From: Heliopora coerulea
Lineage: Eukaryota > Cnidaria > Anthozoa > Scleralcyonacea > Helioporidae
Length of the DNA: 64,000 nucleotides
Direction: 5' to 3'
Assembly (NCBI GenBank): GCA_030142905.1
Contig: JASJOG010000010.1
Span: forward strand, 3,214,001-3,278,000
The translations under genes and the position numbers were made by a program. Under the pieces are notes generated by a model. That model worked only from the letters and a program-made list of their open reading frames with translations, had not been told where the DNA came from and ran no database searches. Shown piece by piece: positions 34,771 to 46,160 of the stretch (position 1 is its first letter; the number at the start of each line of letters is the position of its first letter).

Positions 34771-34919
34771 GGAGGCATTATTATTGTTTTTCCACACAGT
34801 CTACTTAAATAAACTGGAATAAAACTAGGAGCAAGTTGCTACCCGCAACCTAAGGTCCTAGAGTTATATGTCCTTCATGTCCATAACCCTTCGTGTGATT
34901 CTTGTATGATTCTTCGTAT

Positions 34920-34920
34920 G

Positions 34921-34963
<43 letters not shown>

Positions 34964-35117
34964 GCTAGTTACTGTCATCCGCTCTTATACTGGCGAAAAA
35001 TGCCAACTATTACACACTAGGATCTCCAATCATTTTGGTATTTCGGTCCATGCTGGAAAACGCTTTCACACTCCACTTCATCTAGAGTCCTTACACACAC
35101 ACACACACACACACACG
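34920..35117. repeat. (ATT)n and (CA)n microsatellites
   Basis: (ATT)n runs 34920-34961 and (CA)n 35094-35115. Between them is a short retroelement-like fragment (RSYTGEKCQLLHTRISNHFG). Confidence 0.85.
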
Positions 35118-35189
35118 CACAAAAAGAAAAAAGAAAAACAATTACTCACACACCATATACATGAGGTTTTGTTTGAGAAAGCTTCTTAA

Positions 35190-35840
35190 TTACTAACAGT
35201 GTGTCACTGCACTCAACAGTGCTTACTTTATTTGTTTCTGTGTGATCTGTATGATGCAAGTTATGTCCGTTACACAGCCAGACACGTTCATCAACACATT
35301 GCTGAGCACAAAACATCCGCGACTGGGAAACATCTTCGGGAAGCTTATGGAAATATTAACATAGTTAATGACAACCAGTATAGTACGCTGAGAAAGTGCC
35401 AAGGGGACATTGATTGCCTAATCTACGAGATGCTGTTTATAAGAAATGAAACCCAATTTAAATACGCAGACGGAATCTTCAAGCAAAACTTTTTGTTTAA
35501 CGTTACATTTCTATCATATTTTTTCTTTTTCTTGAAGATCCATTGTTTATAATTTCGTATTGATAGCTCAACTTTACTTCAAATTTTGACTTAATCATGA
35601 CGTTCAGCCAAAGTCGAAACGTTGTCGTTTTTTATAGTTGTAAATAAAATGGATTATTTCAGCGTTTTATCGCCAGTTTTTATAGTTAAGTGTGTTGAAA
35701 AAGTTTTAATTCCATTTATGCCTCTGTTTAGGTTCATTTGCTGGGCTATCATATTTATAACTAAACTTCGTTTTTCGTCTGGTTCTTCGATTGCAACAAT
35801 TGTGAATGTTTGTTACAGCTTTTAAATTTTTCTCAGCAGT
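35190..35840 (+). pseudogene. Penelope-like element 3, GIY-YIG end and terminal module
   Basis: The frame at 35199-35550 gives LYLFLCDLYDASYVRYTARHVHQHIAEHK..., GKHLREAYGN and CLIYEMLFI, the GIY-YIG nuclease end of a third PLE lineage. The core glycine of 'YVGYT' is changed to Arg (YVRYT). The sequence then runs into a noncoding end with 'gtcgaaacgttgtcg' (35610) and the terminal 'ctgggctatcatatttataac' (35740) plus 'tttttcgtctgg', the same terminal module found at 23400-23600, 36840-37800 and 51080-51500. Confidence 0.7.
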
Positions 35841-36207
35841 TCGTCTGTTTGTTTCCATTTAGCGTGGAAAACGTTCCTCGTACTATATGCCACGTAGCCG
35901 TGAAACCGTTGAAATACTTTCGATGATGTACTGTACAGAGCAAGGACGGCGTTTAAAATACCCTTGGGATTTCAAATTATTCATACCTTTTGTTTTGAAT
36001 GAAAAATTCTATTGTAAATGTTTACTTAAACTTTCTGATATCACACCGCAATCCAAGATACAGTACTTAAATGACGTGTGTGTGTGAATGGAAATAAATA
36101 AAAGACATAACAAACACTTAGCTTGAATTGCAGCAGAATTATTCTCAAAGCCTGCGATAGGAGTTTTCTAATTTGTTGCCTCAACCACAGTTTGTTTATC
36201 CTCACAG

Positions 36208-36417
36208 GATAAAAAGAAAGAAAATGGGTGCGAAGTAAAAGTCAATGTTCCAGAGGAATATGTAGGATCAACAATTGGAAAAAAAGGAAAGACTCTGAAG
36301 ATGCTGGAAACTAAATCTGGGACAAAAATTCGCTTTAACAAGGAAAATAGAATTTTCACGATCAGCGGTTCTCCAGCTCAGTGTGAAAGAGCAAGTGCAT
36401 TGATAACCCAAAAGATA
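36208..36417 (+). CDS. Multi-KH gene, exon with KH domain 3
   Basis: Acceptor CCTCACAG (36207), donor ATA|GTAAGT (36418), 70 codons, phase 0-0. Residues about 136-205. CEVKVNVPEEYVGSTIGKKGKTLKML has the intact GxxG loop (G-K-K-G). ETKSGTKIRF, NRIFTISGSPAQCERASALI follow. The exon is full of lysine and free of stops, in contrast to the decayed transposons around it. It is the best-preserved KH unit with KH2. Confidence 0.87.
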
Positions 36418-36829
36418 GTAAGTTGTGAGTAAAGCGAAGTTTTAGTTCCGTACTGGTTTTGATACTTCTTTTAAACTACAATATATGCGTGCTGATTAGC
36501 TAACTATGGTATGCATGTCTTCTTTAATATTGACCTATTTTCATTTGATGTAATAGCGGATATTTCTTATAATCTTGATTCAAAGATCCAAGCTCAACGA
36601 ATCCAATAATTAATGATAGTATTCTGCTTATGAGCATTATTACTGTTCAACAGGAGAATAAATGAAAGGTTTTCAAAATGTATTGTTTTGCCAGCGAATT
36701 TATGATGCTTAGATTTTTTGCGTGTACTTTTTAAGAGCATTTTTCTTTTCGGTCGGGCAATAATTCACTGGCAGATCATTCAGTTAAATACATATATTGA
36801 CGCTAAAGCTCCTGTTCGACATTTCCAAC

Positions 36830-37805
36830 ATTTATTCAACAAAGTCAAGGCAATCTTGTTATGAAAATCAAAGCCCAGAAAATGATTTATATACGGCCAT
36901 GAAGGAGGAGACATTGAAGACGATATGGTTAAAAAATTTATTGAACTAACGTTTCGTCGCAACACGCAACATCATCAGAGTATGAATTATTACAATGATT
37001 CTCGACCTATGGAAAAAAGAAGAAACACAAGAAAATGTCCAGGTGCGCGGTGACGCGAAAATAACAGGAAGTCAATAGTCAATTAAATAAAGTTAAAGAG
37101 AAGGATCTTATTTTTGAGTTAAGAGACGGATTAAATTTGCTAATAAGTAGGCTTTCCTTAAGTAAAAGTTCAAAAGTAGAAGGGATAGAAGATAAAACAG
37201 AAAATTTGTTGGAGAAATGGGAGGACCAGTGCTTTTGTGATGGGCTAGGACACTAGATAAAGTGGTGACAGAAAGAACATATGGAGATTTCAGCTTACAC
37301 TGGCAAATCACTTTCTGTCACCACTTTATCAAGTGTCCTAGCCCATCACAAAAGCACTGGCCATCCCATTTCTCTTAACGATTTTTCTGTTTTATCTTCT
37401 TCCTCTTCTACTTTTGAACTTTTACTTAAGAAAGCCAACTTATTAGCAAATTTAATCCGTCTCTTAACTCAAAAATAAGATCGATCCGTTCCTTTAACTT
37501 TATTTAATTGACTATTGACTTCCTGTTCTTTTCGCGTCACCGCGCACCTGGACACTTTCTTGTGTTTCTTCTTTTTTCAACTCCTCTTATCTGTCAGTTC
37601 TAATTTTGTAAACAGCTTAATATGTAGGTCGACAAGCATTGTAATAATTCAAACTCTTATGATGTTGCGTGTTGCGACGAAATGTTAGTTCAATAAATTT
37701 TTTGACTACATCGTCTTCAATGTCTCCTCCTTCATGGCCTTATTTAAAATCATTATCTGGGCTTTGATTTTCATAACAAGATTGCGTTTTCCGCCCGGTT
37801 TATCC
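36830..37805. repeat. Large inverted pair of a PLE-terminal module, copy 2
   Basis: Arms of roughly 450 bp. The left end 'aatcttgttatgaaaatcaa' matches the right end 'ttgattttcataacaagatt'. The inner parts 'gtgcgcggtgacgcgaaaa' and 'ttttcgcgtcaccgcgcac', and 'agtggtgacagaaag' and 'ctttctgtcaccactt', mirror across about 37290. In the outward direction each arm carries CTGATGATGTTGCGTG or TATGATGTTGCGTG plus GCGACGAAA. The short frames inside are not genes. Confidence 0.85.
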
Positions 37806-38520
37806 ATTGCAAAAAGTCAGGCAATATGCAAACCGTCACAATGTCCAAATATTTATAAAATGTTCCTGAACCCCTGAACGGGGATCACCGAGCTGTAATC
37901 TCGTGATGGCTGGTAAGAAGTTCTATTCGGATCTAATACTAGAAATACGTGCACGCAACAACCCCTCGCCCACCCTTCCAATACATCTCTCGAGAGTCCA
38001 AGTAACATTGATAATTTTTCAAAGTTGTCAAAAAGACAAATCATCCTTACTATAACTGGAAGAGGTAATGCAATAAAGGAAACACAATATTTGGCCACAA
38101 ATATTAACAGCCCAAATCGGAAATTATTTTACATTTAAACTGCTTGTCGTCATATTTACGTTTAAAATTTCTATTCTGTTTTATTAAAACCAAACGTTTG
38201 GTGAGATAACCTTTAACAGTTTAATAAATTATAAGAGATCGATTCTGACAATTCCACTGTTTATCAATGGATGTTCATAGCAAGATCCTGCATTAATTGC
38301 GATCTTGAGATATTTTGAGTCGTTTTCCAATCAAACTTTTCACTCATTTTGCTTTAAAGAAACATTTCTTATTAGATAGCCAGGCTTTCCGTCTTAAAAT
38401 TGAATCATTCTCAAAGGTTACCGGTACGATATCAGCATCACAGACAACTCATGAGTGAAAATTTTTTTTGGTATTTTTTGACTTAAAAAACTGATAAATT
38501 CTATATTATCTGAAAGTTGG
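37806..38520. other. Intron DNA, nothing recognised
   Basis: No repeat family or supported frame. Confidence 0.4.
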
Positions 38521-38529
38521 TTAAACATG

Positions 38530-39650
38530 TCTATTAGAAGTGTTATGAAGAAGATTTATGCTAAGTATTCATCCGGAGGTACAACACTTTGTTGACGAAG
38601 ATGAAGCGAATTACGAAACAGACGAAAAAAACAAAGAAAACATGAAGGAGTTCTGCATTTTTATCGCTGACCAAAAATCGGAAAATACAAAACATAAAAC
38701 AAAATACGACTAGCAAACATTGTGCAAGTTTTGTCGAAAGAAGGACGAGAAGAGGGAAGTAAAAGATGTATTTTTTCCACGGTAAACCATCAATAAAAAA
38801 GAAAAATGGCGTACAAACCTTCAACTCTTGCGTATTTTCAACTAAGCATTCAGTAGCCCCTCAATACAAAGGGTTCAACGCTAAATTTACACAAAGACGA
38901 CTTTAAACTTCCTTGAAATGTTTTAAAATCATGATGAAAGCATTACCGGTCGAATACGGTAAAGGTCATCATGAACAAATCACTCGCGAAGTGAGAAAGA
39001 CTAAAGCGGACAACTGTTTTGCCGAAGGATAATTTGGTGACCAAAAACAAGTAGCTTTGCAGCGAGTTACCTGGTCGCGGTTTAATTTGCATTTTTGTTT
39101 CGAGCCAAAAATACATCCTAACGTCTTCAGTGGGGCGACATTTCATAAGGAAAAAATCCTGGTTGAGGCGATGAAATCTTTGTGTGGAATGGGGAGAAAG
39201 CATCCAAAGACTGTCATGGCCTGGACAACTCTTCTGGACGATGAGTGTGCTATCCCACTTCTCAAACAATTGACCATGAACACTGTCCGGTTAAATACTG
39301 CAAAATGTTCAAAAGTAATCGTCCTACAAATATGAGTGAACCAGAATCTTCATTCTACTTTACCAATCAACACCAGCAAAATCCAGGCGATAATATTTGG
39401 TACAAGAAGTCTCCGTTACGAAAGAATGAAGTCAGGAAGCTACTTTTGAAAGCTGTTCAAAACAATTCTGTTCGCAGAACTTGCAAAGCTACTCGATTCA
39501 GCCGTACCTGTGATTGAATAGCTCAGGTAAGTGGTTACCAGGACATGAAAAGTCCCAAGATTTATACAAATCGGCATCTATTCGACTTCAGCGAAGAATG
39601 TCGTTTTAATACACTTAGTCGCTTAGCAAATGTCCTGACAGCAAGCGAGT
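38530..39650 (+). pseudogene. Tyrosine-recombinase (KIAA1958/Crypton-like) relic 2
   Basis: Across several frames the plus strand gives, in the proper order, FCIFIADQKSENTKHKTKYD (N-terminal), then FGDQKQVALQRVTWSRFNLHF, HCPVKYCKMFKSNRPT, FYF...NPGDNIWYKKSPLRKNEVRKLLLKAV, SVRRTCKAT, and IAQVSGYQDMKS with QRRMS-like ends. These are the ordered boxes of DUF3504-type tyrosine recombinases: 'WYkkqPLG.n', 'ARRT', 'vSGHkdm.S...Y', where the H has become Y. Stops and frameshifts are frequent. Distinct in sequence from relic 1 at 16951. Confidence 0.65.
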
Positions 39651-40024
39651 TCCCTTACGTCTTTTGTTCATATAAATGAGAAAGAACCAAGACAATCCGT
39701 TGCTGCAAAAAGCGAACAGTTGGCAAATGCATATTCCAAGGAGCTAACTTTAAGAACTGCTCTTTCAAGTCATAAATTGTTCAGTTACTGAGGTGGCCCT
39801 GAAAAGCAAAACCAGCTGCAGGCACCAAGGAAGTCATTTCCTTTGCCGGTCTTAAATCATTTACTGGCTTCAGTGTTCAAATAATGTAAACAACTTGCGA
39901 GAGATCCATACAAGGGAAAAAAGAACTAGACCAAATCGATTTGCTTCAATACGGTACCTAAGTATGGTTTGGTCAACAACATACCAGTCCCCGAGCTTGC
40001 ACACGGCATTTTTGAGTGACCGGG

Positions 40025-40165
40025 ATCCATGGATATATTTATATATTTATATATATACACAGAGCGAAAACTTTTCTCCCTAGTCACCACGCGTGTAACA
40101 AGACTCCAAGCACGTCGAGATTAGTACCCTCGCATCGCGCTTCGCGCGGTGGGCGAGGGGATAAG
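40025..40165. repeat. Shared 'gtcgagattagtaccctc' module, copy 2
   Basis: (TA)-rich 40030-40060, then CACGCGTGTAACAAGACTC, 'cacgtcgagattagtaccctc' and a GC-rich tail, the same order as 17985-18135. Confidence 0.5.
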
Positions 40166-40849
40166 TGTCCATCATTGATATGTGATGCTTTCAGGCGAAC
40201 ATCCCTAAACTAACGGAACACGTATGTTCTAGCAAATTTTATTCTTCGGCAGAGGTTTAGTTAATCGATTTTGATGAGGGGGGATTGTCCAGCTTAATTT
40301 GCCCGAATTTAATCTGCCACGGATTCGGGCCATTTATGGTGTAGCCTGATCTCCTCAGCCCTATTACGTAAATGAAATATTTATCAGTAAACAAAAGAAA
40401 TTTTGACTTACCTAACATTAACAAACCACATTTTCCCCGAAATTTAATATTCCAACCATCTATTTTTGTCCGAATTTTCTGGTTTTTTTACAAAGTATGG
40501 GGGTGTCATTCCCGCACCTCTGTAAACTACGCCTCTGGTCATCGGAATACAGAAATACAGATACCTAGTTCTCTTTTCTTTGTATCTAAGTTAACGTGTC
40601 GGATAAGAATCATTCGTTAATTATACAATTTGGGTAGAATATCAAATATCAAAGGACCGCCGAGAAGAAGAGTAAGACAGGTTAGCTGCCTTCAATGCTG
40701 ATCCGCGTACGTCTTTGGACTGGGTCACTCATAGGCCCGTATTTAAGGGACAAAAAGGAGCACCATTGTCAAAAACCTCAAGCATCAATTGTCTTAGGAC
40801 CAGTAACTTAGAAATTAAAAGTGCGAAAACGCTATTGTGTTTTATATAT

Positions 40850-41010
40850 TTTACATATATCGTATCGTATATCATAACATATATCATATACATCACATAC
40901 ACTATATATAATGAATCGTGTATCGTATATCATATATCATATCATATTATATCATATCATATCATATCATGTATGATATCATATACATAGTGTCATATCA
41001 TTTCATATCA
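40850..41010. repeat. (ATATC/ATCAT)n low-complexity array
   Basis: Degenerate 'catatcatat' units. Frames across it encode only Tyr/Ile/Ser runs. Confidence 0.85.
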
Positions 41011-41024
41011 TACCATGCCATGTT

Positions 41025-41115
41025 ACATTATCAGCGGGTTTTTTTGCATAAACCGCGCTCCTTAATCTCTCGGTCTGTACGAAACCTCAGGCAAAAACTC
41101 TACCATGCTGATCTC
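41025..41115. mobile_element. Dispersed MITE family, fragment
   Basis: 'ctcggtctgtacgaaacctc' and 'aggcaaaaactctacc' match the family copy at 26955-27445. It sits between two microsatellites. Confidence 0.5.
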
Positions 41116-41159
41116 ACACTTGATTTATTGGTAATTACTATTAGGCATTTTGATTATGT

Positions 41160-41480
41160 TATTTCGTTTCATTCAACTCTACTCCTATTCTATCCCATTT
41201 CATTCCATTCTATCCTATTCTATTTTACTCTATTCTATTTTATTCTATTGTATTTTATTCTATCCAATCCTATCCTATTCTATTGTATTTTATTCTATTC
41301 TATCCTATCCTATCTTATCCTATCCTATCCTGTCCTGTCCTATTCTATTCTATTCTATTCTATTCTAGTCTATTCTGTTTTATTCTACTCTGTTCTATTC
41401 TTTTCTTGACCATGCGTACGCAATCCTATTAGAACCTACCTTATCCTATCATGCCCTACTCTATTCTATTCTATACTGTT
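41160..41480. repeat. (TATTC)n pentanucleotide array
   Basis: About 240 bp of TCTAT/TATTC/TATCC units continue more loosely to 41480. The apparent 163-residue hydrophobic frame over it is an artefact of the repeat. Confidence 0.9.
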
Positions 41481-41689
41481 GATTTTTATCAAACAATGTA
41501 TATCTAATACAGTATAAATATGTTATTTATTACCTGACGATTTAACTGATAAATCAACTAGTTGGTGACCGGGCTCCACCATTACTTATAAGATAGGTCT
41601 GCCGTCATTTGCTAATCAATAACTTGTAAAAATAGTCTGTACAGTTTTTACGGCTATTAACAGTGAGCAGGCTCCTACAAGTATAAAAA

Positions 41690-41902
41690 AAGTTAATAGA
41701 GTTCAGAAATACCAAATATGATCTGAGGGGAAACGATGTTTTAAAACTGCCAAAGGCCAACACTTCTACTTATGGCTTGAAATCATGGCGTTACCTTGCG
41801 CCAAAATTGTGGAATTTTATACCAGACACACATAGAACTATCAGAACATTTCAGGCTTTTAAAAATAGTATTACGAAACTTGATTTATTAGACTTTTTAT
41901 AA
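41690..41902 (+). pseudogene. LINE 3' end (C-terminal RT remnant)
   Basis: The plus strand reads YDLRGNDVLKLPKANTSTYGL, KSWRYLAPKLWNFIPD, TFQAFKNSITKLDLLDFL, stop at 41900-41902. This is the conserved tail of CR1/L2-like LINE ORF2 ('r..t..yG..S..y..p..WN.lP'). Confidence 0.7.
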
Positions 41903-42152
41903 CTTTTTTTATTAGTGTATATATAAGACACCGTCCTATTTTATAATTAATGATTTACTTGTGATTTTATTATTTAATTTTACTTTATCTTAAATTGTGG
42001 AATACCTGTAAATTAGCTGGCATGTCACTGCAGACTTTGTCGCGATGTCACGCCTTATTTAGCTTGGTGTATGACACATTAAATATATCTGATCTTATCT
42101 TACAAAAACATTTTATGAGTCCTGAAAGTGTGTTCAAATCTTTTATTTTTAG

Positions 42153-42335
42153 ATCGGGTTCAAAGAACAGGTGTCAAGGAAGAAACTTGGTGGAGGTGAC
42201 CATTTTGTTTGTTTTAACCAAAATTATGAACGCGCTGTGTTCTTGTTGATAAATGATAATAATACGCCCAAATTGAATGCTCATATTAACGGATACCGAC
42301 ACAAAATTGAAGTTGAAACTCAGACCAATGTTCAG
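42153..42335 (+). CDS. Multi-KH gene, exon 5 (after the KH domains)
   Basis: Acceptor TTTTTAG (42152), donor CAG|GTATTT (42336), 61 codons, phase 0-0; residues about 206-266. IGFKEQVSRKKLGGGDHFVCFNQ..., AVFLLINDNN, LNAHINGYRHKIEVETQTNVQ. It has no KH loop and no motif I recognise. The strand-rich pattern suggests the beginning of a separate folded region. No stops; the codon use matches the KH exons. Confidence 0.7.
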
Positions 42336-42660
42336 GTATTTAAACTTAATTTATTAAATCTGCTTTTTTAGCTTAATAGCATTCTGAATTATTGAATATG
42401 AATTATTTTTTCTAATCTTTCTTTTCATTCATTTATTTTCAAAAGATGTGCGTAAGTGTGGCCAAAATTATCAGTGTTTATAAAGACTTATTCAGTCGCT
42501 GAAGTACGGTGGCGGATCTATATATAGGCACCTCTGGCGCGGGAGCCCTTCTTTTTAAACCTTGAATATTCTTTCTTCGTTATCGCATGGCATTTTTTTA
42601 TTAAATTAAACAAGAAAAAGACTGTAGAACCACACAAAATGTAACCAGAAAATTCACTAC

Positions 42661-42820
42661 CCACCTACCTACCTACCTACCCACCTACCTACCTACCCAC
42701 CCACCTACCTGCCCACCTACCTACCTACCCACCTACTGACCTACTGATCTACCTTTCTGTCTATCTTCCCACCTACTGACCTACTGATCTACCTATCTGT
42801 CTATCTACCTACCTATCTAC

Positions 42821-42889
<69 letters not shown>

Positions 42890-42926
42890 AGTCTGTCTAT
42901 GTGTCTGTCTGTCTGTCAGTCTATCT
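42661..42926. repeat. (CTAC)n then (TATC)n array
   Basis: CCTA/CCCA units (42661-42770) pass into pure TATC (42825-42888) and TCTG variants. The 5' end of LINE copy A begins at 42927 directly at the array's edge. Confidence 0.92.
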
Positions 42927-44535
42927 GATGCGGGCATTAATAAAATTTCTAACAAAATTTTAAAATTATCAGCACCTTATTTATATTAATCACTAAGTGG
43001 AATATTCAATTTATCATTTGAAATTAACATTGTTCCAAATGACTGGAAAATTGCAAGGGTTAGTCCAATTTTCAAGGCAGGTGATCGATGTGATTCTAAT
43101 GACTATAGACCAATATCAGTGATTTCTGCTGTTGCTCGCATCTTTGAAAAACTTGTGTTCGAGCCATTAGAGAATTACTTGACAACAAACAACCTTCTAA
43201 ATCACCGACAATCTGGTTTCCGGTCTTTATTTTCTACTGCCACAGCATTGTTAAATTTAACAAATGAATGGTGCTTCAATATTGATCGTAAGCTAGTTAA
43301 TAAAGCCCTATTCTTAGATCTAAAAAAGGCTTTTGACACAGTAGACCATACAATACTCCTAAAGAAATTTGCAATACTTTGGTCTGGACCAGTTTGCAAT
43401 TGGCTGGTTTAAGTCCTATCTCAATGATCGAACACAAATGTGCATTGTTAATGGCATACTCTCAGACCCTAAACAGCTTTCTTGTGGCATACCATAAGGA
43501 ACCATTTTAGGTCCACAGTTCTTTTTAATTTATATTAATGATCTACCCAACTGTGTTAAAATCAGTTCTACCAGAATATATGCAGATGACACAAATCTGA
43601 CTGCATCTGGATTTGGTATTACTGAAATTAAAACAATATTAGACAATGATATTAGTAGAGTTGCGGAATGGCTTTCTGCAAACAAACTTTCATTAAATTC
43701 GATTAAAACAGAATACATGTTGATTGGGTCTCGACACTGGTTAACAAGCTTAACTGATACCCTTAATTTATCATTAAATGGAGTAGCTCTAAAACAGACC
43801 CATGAAGTAAAGTGTTTAGGAATTGATGAAAATTTAACATGGAAATCCCACATAAAATATGTCGTAAAGAAAGTTAAAAATAGTTTGCACATTTTGAAGA
43901 AAGCAAAGCCATATGTTAACCAACAACTGCTTACTAGTATTTACTATGCTATTGTTGAACCACACTTTAGTTATTGCTCTTTTGTATGGGATAGTATAGA
44001 CAAAACACTTACAGATAAACTTCAGAAGTTGCAAAACCGTGCAGCCCGCATCATCACTAGTGCATCCTACAAACGTCACACCAGTGATGTCCTCTTAGAT
44101 TTGAAGTGGTCTACACTAGCTGATAAGAGAAAATACCAAAAAGCTATCATGATACATAAAATTGTAAATGGTCATGCTCTCACATATCTGACTGATATGT
44201 TTGAGAAACAATTTGCAACAACAGTTTATAATCTTAGATCTTCCAGTTGTAATATTCAAATACCAAAAGTTTGAACTAAAACCTATCATGACAGCTTCGC
44301 AGTGTCAGGAGCTATGATGTGGAACTCCTTACCAAATGCTTTTAAAACCGAAAAAACCTTTCAAAATTTAACAGGGAAATTCGAAATCATGACTTTTGCA
44401 TTGATAACATTACTCAGACCTCTTTATCTATGTAAATATTGTGAATATGTTTAGTATACGTACACAGCTTCTAGGTAGAACAGAACTAGAAATTTTTGTA
44501 ATTTTTACTTTTGATAGGACTACCGTGTAAAAATA
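42927..44535 (+). pseudogene. LINE copy A (CR1/L2-like ORF2, 5' truncated)
   Basis: It starts inside the RT domain with DAGINKISNKILKLSAP, then VPNDWKIARVSPIFKAGD, NDYRPISVISAVARIFEKL, LLNHRQSGFR, ALFLDLKKAFDTVDH; frameshift near 43370; SYLNDRTQMC, IP-stop-GTILGPQFFLIYINDLP, YADDTNLTASG, WLSANKLSLNSIKTEYMLIG, KCLGIDENLTWKSHI, LQNRAARIITSASY and the C-terminal WNSLPNAFK. The 3' UTR has ACAGCTTCTAGG...GGACTACCGTGT and AAATAAAATC, then (TATC)n. The stop (43494) and frameshift make it dead. Confidence 0.88.
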
Positions 44536-44539
44536 AAAT

Positions 44540-44578
44540 CAATTTATCTATCTATCTATTTATCTATCTATCAATCTG

Positions 44579-44652
<74 letters not shown>

Positions 44653-44693
44653 ATGTCTATCTATCTTTCTGTCTACCTGTCTATCTCTCTCTC
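44540..44693. repeat. (TATC)n array between LINE copies A and B
   Basis: It begins at the 3' end of copy A and ends at the 5' junction of copy B (CTCTCTCTC|AATTTGGAGG). Confidence 0.92.
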
Positions 44694-46160
44694 AATTTGG
44701 AGGATGAACGTACGAAAGATAGAGTCTTTGTGTCCCTTGATGGAAAACTAATTTCCCGTATTAAACAACTGAAATACGTTGATGGATCTAAACCTAAGTT
44801 CGTCTGGTCAGGATCCATAGAAGAACTAGGAGAATTAATTTTCCTGGTATTCGAAAAATCGACGAAAAATAAGAGCACCGCGACGTCAACAACATGCTTG
44901 TTATGGTCAGAAGATCCCGCTCATAAAATGTTCTCATGTAAGCCTTCTGGCCTAACCTTCAAGCTTTATGAGACGACGAAAACACTGGTCATCCAAGGCA
45001 AAGACGAACAGCCAGCTAAAGTCAAGCTATTTGACCTAATACGTCAAGTAGAGACCGACCATGTGGTGGCCGTAAACAATAATGGCGTCGAAGAAGGAGC
45101 CGAAGACCATGACGACGAGGATAGCGTGGCAAGTGTCATCTGCCTCGCTGAAAATGAAGAAATTGAAAGGCCCAGCGACCGTCCCTTGGCCATAGTTGTT
45201 GACCAACTGGTCAAAGAAATAGATGCCCTGAAAAAGAGCTATAAAGAGGTTTCAAAAAGAGTTGATTGCTTAACCCCAACAAATGTAAATGGAGAAGACA
45301 TGATCATTAAATCAGAAATCGATGGCTTACAAAATCAACTGGCGCTCATCGCTGAACAGAACAAAATGCTTATGAAGCGAAACAGCGATCTTGAAAATGA
45401 AAATGCTAGCCTGTTAACGAAAATCAAGCTACTACAAGTACCAAGCAGTACGTCTTCAAATCCAGCAGCAAACCGAAGTACCACCGACATAACAGAGTCA
45501 ACAAGTGGCAGCAACAAAGAAGATGGAGGCTACCAGGTCGTTGGCAAGAAAACCAAAAAGAAGAAGAATAGCAAGAGAAACAAAAAGCCGCAAAGTGTAA
45601 CTGCTCCTGATGGCAAAGTGAATGACAATCAAAGTTCCCAGCAAAATAAACAGACAGCAACAGTCATATTTGGGGACTCAATTGCGAAAAGACTAAACAG
45701 TTACCAGATGAGCAAGTCAACTGGGTCAAAGGTTATCGTTCGTTCTTTTCCAGGTGCTAGGGTGAAGGATATGCACCATTACATGAAGCCAGTTTTGGAA
45801 GAGGTTCCTAAACCGGCCAATGTAATTCTTCATCTTGGCACAAACGATCTGAAGGACAAATCTCTGCAAGCAGTAGCAGACGAACTCGAGGATTTGGTAA
45901 GGTTGACTGAGAGTAATTACCCAGGTGTCGCCATTACCATCTCTAGCATTACCCAGAGGTATGATGTCAGTGGGCTGACATCAAAGGTTAGTGAGATTAC
46001 CAAGATTACCAAGCCATATTGCAATCAATCAGGTAGGTCTCAAATAATGCACAACGACATCGAGGAATCTGCCCTTAATGGTCACAAGCTTCATTTGAAC
46101 AGTAAAGGTGTTGCTGTCATATCTAGCAACTTTACAAACTTTATTGTTAATCATCGATGA
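44694..46160 (+). CDS. LINE copy B ORF1: coiled coil and SGNH esterase, still open
   Basis: 488 codons without a stop, from NLEDERTKDRVFVSLDG to the TGA at 46158-46160. Order: N-terminal RNA/PH-like region (1-150), acidic linker, coiled coil (about 175-265, LKKSYKEVSKR ... LENENASLLTKIKLLQ), lysine-rich stretch, then an SGNH hydrolase: Ser in IFGDSIAKRL (about 327), Asn in LHLGTNDLK (about 382), His in HKLHLNSKG (about 467). CR1/L2-type LINEs carry such an esterase in ORF1, which binds the element's RNA. The true start is lost: the frame is 5' truncated at the microsatellite and reads back through (TATC)n as repeated S-I-Y-L, so no natural ATG is present. Confidence 0.85.
   Translation, partial: NLEDERTKDRVFVSLDGKLISRIKQLKYVDGSKPKFVWSGSIEELGELIFLVFEKSTKNKSTATSTTCLLWSEDPAHKMFSCKPSGLTFKLYETTKTLVIQGKDEQPAKVKLFDLIRQVETDHVVAVNNNGVEEGAEDHDDEDSVASVICLAENEEIERPSDRPLAIVVDQLVKEIDALKKSYKEVSKRVDCLTPTNVNGEDMIIKSEIDGLQNQLALIAEQNKMLMKRNSDLENENASLLTKIKLLQVPSSTSSNPAANRSTTDITESTSGSNKEDGGYQVVGKKTKKKKNSKRNKKPQSVTAPDGKVNDNQSSQQNKQTATVIFGDSIAKRLNSYQMSKSTGSKVIVRSFPGARVKDMHHYMKPVLEEVPKPANVILHLGTNDLKDKSLQAVADELEDLVRLTESNYPGVAITISSITQRYDVSGLTSKVSEITKITKPYCNQSGRSQIMHNDIEESALNGHKLHLNSKGVAVISSNFTNFIVNHR

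Noticed and set aside
36940..36995. CTGATGATGTTGCGTG...GAAACGTTAGTT as an active hammerhead (minus strand)
   Set aside because: Stem II and the core fit and a GTT triplet follows, but no stem I pairing could be found; possibly a degenerate form.
40918..41409. A 163-residue hydrophobic open frame
   Set aside because: It is a translation of the (ATATC)n and (TATTC)n arrays; composition is explained by the repeat.
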